A DNA stretch of 64,000 nucleotides, from contig CAZTSI010000013.1 in assembly GCA_964616755.1 (NCBI GenBank), positions 5,364 through 69,363 on the forward strand, in the 5' to 3' direction. Position numbers and translations under genes: made by a program. This document shows positions 1 to 8,281 of this stretch, one piece after another; position 1 is the stretch's first letter; every line of letters starts with the position of its first letter. A model generated the notes under the pieces. The model was not told the DNA's origin and did not search any database. It saw only the letters and a program-made list of their open reading frames with translations. The stretch comes from CAYNFR01 sp964616755 (lineage in GTDB: Bacteria > Bacteroidota > Bacteroidia > Chitinophagales > Saprospiraceae).

Positions 1-795
1 ACGAGCCGTATAAATTGGGTCTAACCAAATGGACGTTTCAGCATGAAAGGATTCGATAAAGTTAGAAATCGCAAGGTCGAAAGCTCCAAATCTTTTGTTC
101 AGATAACATCGTCGGCACTCTATAATAGCCGCGGGGTCTGCCCATTCAAACCCGGGCCATTTTTCCATCGACATTTTAAAAGGAAGTACTCCTATTATTT
201 TAGTTTCTGGCGCTAAAATGTACGACCAGCCCGCTATCGTTCCACCCGAACCAACAGCCAGCCAAAGTTGATCAAAGCTCATACCTTGAGGGAGTTCATG
301 GCTGACTTCCTTCATTCCAATCAGAGCATTTTGATCCGTCCCACCCATCGGAATACAATAGGCATTCTCAAGTTCTAGTTCATGACCTAAGGCCTCTAGC
401 GGCAGGGTTTGTACCTTATCAAAGAGCTTGGGAGGCCGCAGAATGATGCGCATACCTCTTGCACGCATATGTTGCAAAAAAGGATTAGTTCGATCTTCGC
501 GATGCGCTCTTACGATTCCTATTGTTGGTAGAGATAACAGAAAACCTATTTCAGCCAAAGCCAACAAATGATTAGAAAAAGTACCACCAAAGCTTACGAT
601 GCTTTTAGAAGGATCTTGGGCAAGCGCCCAGGCTAGATGAGCTTTGAGCTTGCGCCACTTATTACCGCTAATGATGGGGTGCAACAGATCATCCCTTTTG
701 ACATAAAGTTCAATATTTGCTTGAGTTGTCCAAGATGTTTCAATTCGATGCAATGGACTTGGGAGGGTGAGGTGAGATTCAATGGCAGAAATCAC
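1..795 (-). CDS. D-cysteine desulfhydrase / ACC deaminase family PLP enzyme (partial, 3' end outside window)
   Basis: The minus strand is open from the assembly gap to the left window edge and reads as a fold-type II pyridoxal-phosphate enzyme. Near the N-terminus are KRDDLLHP and SGNKWRKLK, the latter holding the lysine expected to bind PLP; further on come GGTFSNH (the serine region that contacts the substrate carboxylate in this family) and LDPIYTAR close to the window edge. The family includes D-cysteine desulfhydrase and 1-aminocyclopropane-1-carboxylate deaminase; the exact substrate cannot be told from what is visible. The C-terminal part lies outside the window. The start codon is either the GTG at 795 or an ATG hidden in the run of N. 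It lies just downstream of the T9SS cargo gene on the same strand. Confidence 0.85.
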   Translation of the reverse strand, partial: MISAIESHLTLPSPLHRIETSWTTQANIELYVKRDDLLHPIISGNKWRKLKAHLAWALAQDPSKSIVSFGGTFSNHLLALAEIGFLLSLPTIGIVRAHREDRTNPFLQHMRARGMRIILRPPKLFDKVQTLPLEALGHELELENAYCIPMGGTDQNALIGMKEVSHELPQGMSFDQLWLAVGSGGTIAGWSYILAPETKIIGVLPFKMSMEKWPGFEWADPAAIIECRRCYLNKRFGAFDLAISNFIESFHAETSIWLDPIYTAR

Positions 796-805
796 NNNNN
801 NNNNN
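796..805. other. Assembly gap of ten N
   Basis: Ten consecutive N bases. The 3' end and stop codon of the cargo gene at 806 and the start of the PLP enzyme at 795 fall in or beside the gap. A round number of N usually marks a scaffold join, so the true distance may differ from ten bases. Confidence 0.99.
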
Positions 806-1850
806 AAGGCTTAATAATAGCAAATCGCTTTGTGACAATCACATTTCGATTTTTGTCGTATAGCGAATAGATATAAGGCCCCTTAGGCAAAAAGCTCAAG
901 TCAATATTATGCGTACCGTCGCGATTGATCATAAATTTTTTTGACCATATCAACTGACCAATAGCACTTACGACTTCAAATTGATACTCACCATTACTAA
1001 AATTTAAAAAATCTAATTTGATATCACCAAAACCGGTCGTAGGATATAGGAAAAACTGCCGTTGCCCTGCTTTCGAGGTGGTATGTATAGCGCTACTTTC
1101 GTCCGTTTTATACAGTACATGCAGATTATTACCGCTCAACCAAAGTTTGGCCAAGAGCCGCTGCGTAGACTTCTCTACAAACCAATATTCATGTTTATCG
1201 GTAAAGTAATTTAGAACCTCGCGATAATTGTATTTGTCCTGAGAAGGAATCCATCCTGCGCGACTATATTCCTGGAGCTCTATGTTAAAGTCTCTTTTTA
1301 TATCCCATCGCTCAACGTCAAATGATCCTTCGGGAAGAAATAATTTTCCTCGAGCTCCAATCGACGATGTAATGTCACTTTTTACAAAAAGTCGCTTAAT
1401 GAAGGCTTCGCCGGTCTCGTTGGGTAATTCGACGACAGAGGTGGTCATTTTTTGTTGTAGTCTATTTCCTAGGCACGCTAATAGCCCCTTGATATATTCT
1501 CTGTATAAGGGTTGATTTCGCCCTTCTAGTGGCAGGATTTCTCCAATGATTTCCCCTTTTTCATCTAAAAAATAGTCCTGAATGCCATCTGACCAATAAT
1601 TCTTTGAGCTTGGAAAGAGATAGGAATACTTGTGCGTCGCCGTGGGCTTGAGACTCATCATTCGCGCATAAGGCGATTTGAGTTCACTAAATATCCAAGT
1701 TTGGTTGTTTCCTGCTAGATCATACCCCTTAAGCGTGGCTGATCGATCGAGTTTGTAATGCTCTTCCTTTTGTTGTCCATCGCACGGATATAATTGCGAC
1801 AAAACCTCCAGCGACAGGCAACACATACAAACTAGTAAACAAAATCTCAT
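806..1850 (-). CDS. Secreted protein with T9SS type A C-terminal sorting domain (3' end in gap)
   Basis: About 348 residues are visible. Three in-frame ATG codons lie at 1871, 1856 and 1850; the last is preferred because it gives a compact signal peptide (MRFCLLVCMCC, then a polar VLSQ cleavage region). The middle of the protein has no motif I recognise; it is rich in aromatic residues and carries several short YSY and WIF stretches. The last 80 or so residues look like a T9SS type A sorting domain: FLNFSNGEYQFEVVSAIGQLIW, then PKGPYIYSLYD and a basic end, KRFAIIK. The stop codon falls in the run of N, probably within a few codons. Such domains direct proteins through the outer membrane for anchoring or release. 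The biochemical role is unknown. Confidence 0.75.
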
Positions 1851-1959
1851 AGACATTAGGCTAAACCACACAGATGAAACGTCCTTAGCTCAAAAATAGG
1901 TATAGTCAGTTCGAACTAGCATTAAAAAAGCACGAGATTCCGCAAATTTTTATCGCCCT

Positions 1960-3699
1960 TTAATGCTTTTTGCGTTCAATTAACTTTCCATCCCTCAATA
2001 CCATTATTCGATCAACATATTGCAGCAGATCCATATCGTGAGTAATGAGAATCAATGTCTGATCTTTAAGGGCTTGAAGGAAGCTAGGATAAAGGGTAGA
2101 CTTAGTGTCTTGATCCAGCTGACTGGTGGGCTCATCAAATATTAGTACAGGAGTGCCTCTATAAATCGCTCTGGCTAGACATACGCGTTGTCGCTCACCA
2201 CCACTTAGCATACTACCCATAGGTCCTACTCTTCGAACTAAAAAGTCTTTCCTGTCTGACATTTGACCTATTCCGCTGATATGTATGGCTGATTCGAACA
2301 ATGCATCGTCTTGGTTATCATCACCCCAAATGATATTTTGATGGACTGTATCGTCATACAATAAACTCTCCTGCGTGACCAAAGAAATTAATTGATTAGA
2401 AACCTGCCTCGGTGCAAAATTGTTGCCGGTTTGATCCGTCCAATGTATTGTACCTCTGTCTAAAAGGATCAATCCAAGCATGATATTGACCAAGGTCGAT
2501 TTGCCTTCGCCAGACTCACCTATTATCGCAATTTTCTCCCCCTTTTTTACCATCAGCTTTGCACTGTCCAGCACTTTCTGCGCCTGAGAATATGAAAAGC
2601 TGGCATCAATAAGCTCTAAGCGTACAAAGTCAATAGGGCTTGGTGAATTATCCTCTTTATCAAATTGAGTGCTTGAAGTGTTCAATAAAATGCGCTCAAG
2701 CGAAACCACTCCACGTTGAATATTAGCATATTCACGACTAAAATTCTTAGCGGGGGCGATTATATAATAAAACGCCAGAATAAAGGCAAAAAATGACTCA
2801 GCAGACAATGCACCATTCAACACTTCTTTTGTTCCAAAGTATAATAAAACCACGATGACAACAATACCTAAAAACTCACTCACAGGCGATGCCAAATCTC
2901 TTCTGCGAATGAACGAAATGCTTTCTATGGTAAGCTGCGAATTTACTTTGTCAAATCGTTTATCATTGTATTTTATCCAGCCATGAGCACGCTCTACGCG
3001 CATATTTATCAAGCTCTCATTGAGATATTGCAGCAAGCGGGTCATAAGTACTTGCATCTGCTGAGAAATTGACTTTAACTTATTACTCAAGGCGCCGATA
3101 ATTACAGCTACAAACAGCAATAAGACAATAGCGATCCCTGTCAAACGCATGGAAAGAAAACACATGAACAAGAGACTTCCGACCATGATAATTGGTGATT
3201 TAACGCATATTTCGACAGCCTTCATCACGCCATGATCTACGTGTTCGACATCATTAGACATCAAGGTTTGCATTTCTGCACCATTCAACGTTGTATTTTC
3301 CAAATAGCTGATACGACGTGTCTTAGACCAAATGAGCTGTCGAAGACTTGCAATAATATTGTGGCGATAAACCGCTAAAATAAAATCGGATGAATAGCGA
3401 AAGAAGTTTTTGAGAAAGAAAATCACCACCACACCGATGCACACGATCATAAGGGCAATATGGCGATCGGTCATTGCTATTAGTCGAGTGAACCCATAAT
3501 TTAGATATCCTTGTAGGCCTGTAGCCTCGCTTGGCGCTTGATAATCACCTGGACTAATGCCAAATAAAATTTGGAAAAACGGAATGACCAGTGGAATGGT
3601 TAGAAGAGTAAAGACAGACGATAAAAGCTGCAAAAATACACCTATATACAATTTTTTTTTGCCGCTGCCCGCTCTTAAAAGCCTAAGAACGTTTTTCAT
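1960..3699 (-). CDS. ABC transporter, fused permease and ATP-binding protein
   Basis: This 579-residue half-transporter has an N-terminal membrane domain (about residues 1-330, with several long hydrophobic helices) and a C-terminal ATPase. The ATPase shows Walker A GESGEGKST near residue 395, the signature LSGGERQR near 497, Walker B with DEPTS near 520, and the H-loop histidine in LITHD near 553. The order is that of type IV exporters such as MsbA and the lipid or peptide exporters, which work as dimers in the inner membrane. The substrate is not evident. The ATG start lies inside the last 17 bases of accC in another frame, so translation is probably coupled to the fatty-acid genes upstream; a lipid-related cargo is possible but is inference. 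Confidence 0.9.
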   Translation of the reverse strand: MKNVLRLLRAGSGKKKLYIGVFLQLLSSVFTLLTIPLVIPFFQILFGISPGDYQAPSEATGLQGYLNYGFTRLIAMTDRHIALMIVCIGVVVIFFLKNFFRYSSDFILAVYRHNIIASLRQLIWSKTRRISYLENTTLNGAEMQTLMSNDVEHVDHGVMKAVEICVKSPIIMVGSLLFMCFLSMRLTGIAIVLLLFVAVIIGALSNKLKSISQQMQVLMTRLLQYLNESLINMRVERAHGWIKYNDKRFDKVNSQLTIESISFIRRRDLASPVSEFLGIVVIVVLLYFGTKEVLNGALSAESFFAFILAFYYIIAPAKNFSREYANIQRGVVSLERILLNTSSTQFDKEDNSPSPIDFVRLELIDASFSYSQAQKVLDSAKLMVKKGEKIAIIGESGEGKSTLVNIMLGLILLDRGTIHWTDQTGNNFAPRQVSNQLISLVTQESLLYDDTVHQNIIWGDDNQDDALFESAIHISGIGQMSDRKDFLVRRVGPMGSMLSGGERQRVCLARAIYRGTPVLIFDEPTSQLDQDTKSTLYPSFLQALKDQTLILITHDMDLLQYVDRIMVLRDGKLIERKKH

Positions 3700-5032
3700 T
3701 AATATCGAAATTGTTCATAAAGCCTGTGTGGAAATTGCCAGCTCTGAACTGTTCGTCCTTCATTAATTGCTGATGAAATGGAATGGTAGTTTTGATACCT
3801 TCAATGATAAACTCGTCTAAGGCTCTTTCCATTTTCTTAATTACTTCTTCGCGCGTCTGCGCTTTGCAAATTAGCTTGGCAATGAGCGAGTCATAAAAAG
3901 GCGGCACCGAATAGCCAGCAAAGGCGTGAGTGTCAACGCGTACGCCATGTCCCTTCGGGCTATGAAAATGCTGGATATGCCCGGCTGACGGTCTAAATCC
4001 ATTATACGGATCCTCGGCATTTATCCGACATTCCATACAATGCATAACGGGTATATAATTAGCCCCTGAGAGCTTTACCCCAGCTGCCACTTTTATTTGC
4101 TCTTTGATCAAGTCGTGATCAATAACCTCCTCTGTTACTGGATGTTCTACTTGTATACGCGTATTCATCTCCATGAAATAAAAATTGCGATACTTATCTA
4201 CTAGAAACTCTACAGTCCCAACTCCCTCATAATTTATGCATTTACCTGCAAGAATAGCGGCATCGCCCATATCCTTTCGCAACTGGTCAGTCATAAAGGG
4301 CGAAGGACTTTCTTCTACTAATTTTTGATGTCGGCGCTGAATAGAACAATCTCGTTCTGATAGATGCACTACTTGGCCATGCTGATCACCTATAATCTGA
4401 ATTTCGATGTGTCGCGGTTCTTCGACAAACTTTTCTATATACACTCCATCATTACCAAAGGATGCTCCCGCCTCTTTTTTGGCATTGTCCCACTGAGATT
4501 GTATTTCTGACTCATTCCAAACGATTCGCATTCCTTTGCCTCCACCACCAGCTGTTGCCTTAATGATGATTGGATATCCTATTTCTTTAGAAACTTGTTT
4601 GGCGTGATCTATATTTTTGATCAAGCCCTCAGAGCCTGGAACTACAGGCACGCCGGCTTTGATCATAGTTTCTTTGGCGGTTATTTTATCGCCCATTTTT
4701 CGTATCATCTCAGCCGATGGCCCAATAAATTTGACATTATACTGTTGGCAGACCTCAGCGAATCCTGCATTTTCAGCTAGAAAACCATATCCAGGATGTA
4801 TAGCATCAGCATTTGTAATTTCTATCGCTGCCATGATATTTGGAATACTCAGATAAGAAGCTGAGCTCGCGGGCGGGCCTATACATACGGCTTCATCTGC
4901 GAAGCGAACATGTAGAGAATCTCTGTCGGCTGTCGAATATACGGCAACCGTTTTAATACCCATTTCTTTACAGGTTCTAATTACCCTCAAGGCTATTTCT
5001 CCGCGATTAGCGATTAAGATTTTTTTAAACAT
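3683..5032 (-). CDS. accC: Acetyl-CoA carboxylase, biotin carboxylase subunit
   Basis: This 449-residue protein is the usual AccC length. It catalyses ATP-dependent carboxylation of the biotin on AccB, the first half of malonyl-CoA synthesis in the cytoplasm. It starts with the characteristic KILIANRGEIALRVIR, has the glycine-rich ATP-grasp loop KATAGGGGKGMRIV, and the active-site segment EMNTRIQVEHPVTE. The start ATG at 5032 follows accB by 15 bases, which fits one transcript fabH-efp-accB-accC. The 3' end overlaps the ABC transporter start by 17 bases. No key residue appears to be missing. Confidence 0.97.
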   Translation of the reverse strand: MFKKILIANRGEIALRVIRTCKEMGIKTVAVYSTADRDSLHVRFADEAVCIGPPASSASYLSIPNIMAAIEITNADAIHPGYGFLAENAGFAEVCQQYNVKFIGPSAEMIRKMGDKITAKETMIKAGVPVVPGSEGLIKNIDHAKQVSKEIGYPIIIKATAGGGGKGMRIVWNESEIQSQWDNAKKEAGASFGNDGVYIEKFVEEPRHIEIQIIGDQHGQVVHLSERDCSIQRRHQKLVEESPSPFMTDQLRKDMGDAAILAGKCINYEGVGTVEFLVDKYRNFYFMEMNTRIQVEHPVTEEVIDHDLIKEQIKVAAGVKLSGANYIPVMHCMECRINAEDPYNGFRPSAGHIQHFHSPKGHGVRVDTHAFAGYSVPPFYDSLIAKLICKAQTREEVIKKMERALDEFIIEGIKTTIPFHQQLMKDEQFRAGNFHTGFMNNFDINEKRS

Positions 5033-5047
5033 AACGCCTAATTAAAA

Positions 5048-5551
5048 TTACCCTTGTGGATCGATTAGAAACAAAGGTTGATCATACTCAACCGGAGAAC
5101 TATCGTCAATTAATACTTTGACAATCTTTCCACTTACCTCACTTTCAATTTCATTAAAAAGCTTCATCGCCTCAATAATACACAGTACTGAGCCTTTCGC
5201 AACTACGTCTCCCACTTGTACATAAGAAGGTTTTTCTGGTGAGCCTGATCGATAAAATGTACCTACCATAGGTGATTTGACCTTGATATAGTTATCCCCA
5301 CTCTGATCGGCTTGTGGTGCAGTTGCTGGTGCAGGTGCTGCCGACTCTTGTTTGTCCGCAACTTGAAGCATTGCAGGCGCTGGAGCATAGGACGGCGCAA
5401 AACTGGCAGCTTGTGCAGAGCTCGTAATTATAGGCCCGGTGTCCTTTTCTGTCCGAATTTTGAGAATAAATTGGTCATTTTTAATTTTGACTTCCTTTAA
5501 GTCCAATTCGCTGACAAGGAGTAAGATTTCTTTTATTTCTTTGAGTGTCAT
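5048..5551 (-). CDS. accB: Acetyl-CoA carboxylase biotin carboxyl carrier protein
   Basis: The 167-residue protein has an N-terminal AccB segment (about 1-36), an Ala-Pro-rich flexible linker (about 43-85) and a C-terminal biotinyl domain (about 88-167). The biotin attachment motif EAMK is present with Lys130 as the modified residue, and the domain begins with KSPMVGTFYRS. It carries CO2 as carboxybiotin between AccC and the carboxyltransferase subunits, which are not in this window. Only three bases separate it from efp upstream and 15 from accC downstream, the classical accB-accC pair. Confidence 0.97.
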   Translation of the reverse strand: MTLKEIKEILLLVSELDLKEVKIKNDQFILKIRTEKDTGPIITSSAQAASFAPSYAPAPAMLQVADKQESAAPAPATAPQADQSGDNYIKVKSPMVGTFYRSGSPEKPSYVQVGDVVAKGSVLCIIEAMKLFNEIESEVSGKIVKVLIDDSSPVEYDQPLFLIDPQG

Positions 5552-5554
5552 GCT

Positions 5555-6121
5555 TTATTCTTTAACTCGTTCCAAATAAGATCCTGATTTAACGTCAATT
5601 TTGACCGAATCACCCTCATTTATAAAAATCGGCACCCTTATTTCCGTTCCGCTTTCAACGGTTGCCGGTTTTGTGACATTTGTGGCGGTATCGCCACGAA
5701 CGCCTGGTTCGGTATAGGTAACCTTTAAGATTACATGTTGTGGCATTTCGGTGGTAAGAGGTATTCCCTTTTCGGTATGAAAAAGAATTTCAATTTCCAT
5801 TCCTTCTGACAAAAAATGCGGACTATCTAACATATTTGCGTCTAAAGCAATTTGGTCGAAAGTTTCTGTATTCATAAAATGGTAACCCATCTCATCGTTG
5901 TAAAGATATTGATATTTACGTCTTTCTACCCTAACATCGTTAATTTTATGTCCTGACGGAAAGGTATTATCAATCACACGCCCGGTAGTTAAGCTCTTTA
6001 ATTTAGTCCGGACGAAGGCCGCCCCTTTTCCTGGCTTAACATGCAAAAACTCTACAACCGTATAGATATCATTGTTGTATTCGATGCAAAGTCCATTTTT
6101 GATTTCTGAGGTACTCGCCAT
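5555..6121 (-). CDS. efp: Translation elongation factor P
   Basis: This 188-residue protein is a full-length EF-P with the three beta-barrel domains. It relieves ribosome stalling at polyproline. The domain I tip carries PGKGAAFVRTK, where the lysine of PGKG is the usual site of modification, and the C-terminal domain ends with VDVKSGSYLERVKE-like residues typical of the family. It sits between fabH and accB, with a gap of three bases to accB, a gene order that is common in the Bacteroidota. No dedicated EF-P modification gene was seen in the window. Confidence 0.96.
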   Translation of the reverse strand: MASTSEIKNGLCIEYNNDIYTVVEFLHVKPGKGAAFVRTKLKSLTTGRVIDNTFPSGHKINDVRVERRKYQYLYNDEMGYHFMNTETFDQIALDANMLDSPHFLSEGMEIEILFHTEKGIPLTTEMPQHVILKVTYTEPGVRGDTATNVTKPATVESGTEIRVPIFINEGDSVKIDVKSGSYLERVKE

Positions 6122-6159
6122 AATTTATTTTTGGTCTGAAATAATCGCGCAAACATACA

Positions 6160-7140
6160 TTAATAAGCCCATTTCAATAGTAACGATCCCCAAGTAAAGC
6201 CACCACCAAAAGCTGTAAGCATTATGTAGTCACCCTTATTAAATTGATTTTCATACTCCCATAAGCATAAGGGGATCGTGCCCGCTGAGGTATTTCCATA
6301 CTTTTCAATATTGATGGCCACGCGCTCAATGGGAAACTCGAGCATATCGGCTACTGCATTGATAATGCGCAAATTAGCCTGATGAGGGACAATAAACTTG
6401 AGCTGATCAGGCGCGATATTTGTGCGATGCAAGACATCCTTGATAGTGCCTGACATCCCCATAACGGCACGCTTGAAGACGCTCTTGCCATCTTGAAAAA
6501 CCTTATCTTTCTTAGCGGCCAGTAATTCAGGCGTTACAGGGTTTCTCGATCCTCCGGCCTCAATACGAAGATATTTAGCCCCTTCACCATCTCCTCTCAA
6601 TACAGCATCCATCACACCATAGGGCTCCGCGGACGCTTCTAGCAACACTCCGCCGCCACCATCACCAAACAGTATACTTGTGGTGCGATCCTCATAATTC
6701 ATATAAGAAGTCAGCTTCTCTGCCCCAATAACAATAATCTTCTTATAACTCCCGGCTCTGATAAACTGCGTGGCGGTCCACAATGCGAACAGAAATCCAC
6801 TACAAGCGGCATTTAGGTCGTAGGCAAATGCATTGGTCAAGCCAGTGGCGGTGCAGATACTGTTGGCAGAGTCAGGAATCAAATAATCAGCCGTACAAGT
6901 GGCACAAATCAGAAGATCTATCTCTAATGGATTTGTTTTCGATTTCTCTAACAAGTCCTTGACGATATGAATACCAATATCGTTTACAGCTGAATCAGAC
7001 GGCATAACTCTGCGCTCTCGGATTCCGGTGCGACTAGTGATCCATTCGTCGTTGGTCTCCATAATTTTCTCCAAATCCACATTTGAGAGTATCTGATCGG
7101 GAACATATCCCGCGACAGCCGTGATAATCGCATTCTGCAT
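6160..7140 (-). CDS. fabH: 3-oxoacyl-ACP synthase III (KAS III)
   Basis: FabH condenses acetyl-CoA or a branched acyl-CoA with malonyl-ACP to start fatty-acid synthesis. The ATG at 7140 is chosen because it gives 326 residues, the family length, beginning MQNAIITAVAGYVP; the longer reading from 7182 adds 14 unlikely residues. The catalytic triad is visible: Cys in DLNAACSGF, His in VPHQANLRI and Asn in EKYGNTSAGT. It is the first gene of the fabH-efp-accB-accC run. The plsX and rpmF genes that often precede fabH are absent; the next gene upstream is divergent. Confidence 0.96.
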   Translation of the reverse strand: MQNAIITAVAGYVPDQILSNVDLEKIMETNDEWITSRTGIRERRVMPSDSAVNDIGIHIVKDLLEKSKTNPLEIDLLICATCTADYLIPDSANSICTATGLTNAFAYDLNAACSGFLFALWTATQFIRAGSYKKIIVIGAEKLTSYMNYEDRTTSILFGDGGGGVLLEASAEPYGVMDAVLRGDGEGAKYLRIEAGGSRNPVTPELLAAKKDKVFQDGKSVFKRAVMGMSGTIKDVLHRTNIAPDQLKFIVPHQANLRIINAVADMLEFPIERVAINIEKYGNTSAGTIPLCLWEYENQFNKGDYIMLTAFGGGFTWGSLLLKWAY

Positions 7141-7344
7141 CCTGTAACTGTTGTATGTGGCGAAGGTATATATTCTTAACAAATATAGTAGAACTACTAT
7201 CCTCTAACTTCATTCCCACTTACGCTGAATGGTCGTACGCCAATGAGGGGTAAAATACATTGGCATCAAAATTGTAATATGTCTTGTGAACTACATCAGC
7301 TGTTTACACAAACCCGTTTTTCTTAATCTGTTCAATCCAACCCT

Positions 7345-8085
7345 ATGAATCTCTATCGCATATCTACTCTAACGATAAGCCTTTGGCTTTGGAGTTTTTT
7401 TAGCCTCAGCGCTACCCCTGATTATTTCGTTGGTGATTTTGAAAAAGCCAAAATCAAAGCCGCGCAAGAAGGGAAGTTGCTCTTACTAGACTTTTACGCA
7501 TCGTGGTGCGCCCCTTGTAAATGGATGGATGAAACTACATTTTCGGACCCTGATGTAAAAAAGCTTATCAGAGACAAGTTTATTCCGATCAAGATCAATA
7601 TTGACGACTTTGATGGATATGCCCTCAAACAATTCTATGGCGTCAAAGTATTACCGACCATTGTGGTGTTCAATCAAGATGGTAAGGTAATAGAGCGCGT
7701 TGAGAAAACGCTCTCCCCAAGTCATATGATCGATTTTTTAGATCAAAGTCTCAAAATGCATGCCCCTCTCAAGCGATCGGCCAATATGAGCCCATCTCTA
7801 TCCGTCAAACAAGAATTGATGACCGATACAACGGTACCAGTAGTCGAAAAACAAACCTTTAAACTACAATTAGGTGTTTTTCAGTCGTATCAAAACACAC
7901 TCAAATATTATCATAAACTATCTGCCCTAGTCAGCGAACCTATTGTTATACTTAATGATAACAAAGGTGAAAATGTCATCTACAGAGTAATGGTGGGCAA
8001 TTTTACGGATTCGGATGAAGCAATGAGCTTTAGAAAAAAACTTAAAGACAATTTTGATATTGATAGCCACCTGTTTTCTCAATAA
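7345..8085 (+). CDS. Exported thioredoxin-fold protein with C-terminal SPOR domain
   Basis: The 246-residue protein starts with a signal peptide (residues 1-23, rich in Leu, Trp and Phe). A thioredoxin-like domain of the DUF255/thioredoxin_7 style follows (about 25-130) with the redox pair Cys55 and Cys58 in WCAPCK and the cis-proline segment VLPTIVVF. After a polar linker, residues 167-246 resemble a SPOR domain (KLQLGVFQSYQNTLKYY near its start, YRVMVGNF later). SPOR domains bind glycan strands lacking stem peptides, so the fusion should hold a periplasmic disulfide-handling enzyme at the septum or wall. It is transcribed alone, divergently from fabH. Confidence 0.85.
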   Translation: MNLYRISTLTISLWLWSFFSLSATPDYFVGDFEKAKIKAAQEGKLLLLDFYASWCAPCKWMDETTFSDPDVKKLIRDKFIPIKINIDDFDGYALKQFYGVKVLPTIVVFNQDGKVIERVEKTLSPSHMIDFLDQSLKMHAPLKRSANMSPSLSVKQELMTDTTVPVVEKQTFKLQLGVFQSYQNTLKYYHKLSALVSEPIVILNDNKGENVIYRVMVGNFTDSDEAMSFRKKLKDNFDIDSHLFSQ

Positions 8086-8234
8086 AGGACTAGCTAACGA
8101 GATATCTAACCATAAGTGTCTGATTGTCATATGTTTATGCCTATAATGTGTCTAGGGCATTAGGGTATACTCGCAAGAGTTGAATATGATTACATCTTTG
8201 GCAATATTCACCATGCGCTCTCGTTTAAAGTTGG

Positions 8235-8242
8235 TATTTTTG
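8235..8242 (+). promoter_or_regulatory. Candidate -7 element TATTTTTG
   Basis: The octamer matches the Bacteroidetes -7 consensus TAnnTTTG and lies about 40 bases before the ATG at 8282. No clear TTTG-like -33 element is at the expected distance, so the call rests on one element. Confidence 0.35.
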
Positions 8243-8281
8243 CACCCCTGCAATTTTACCTAAGCGAGAATAAAGCGTTAC

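Noticed and set aside
637..870. Plus-strand open frame of 77 codons
   Set aside because: It runs through the run of N and opposes two real minus-strand genes.
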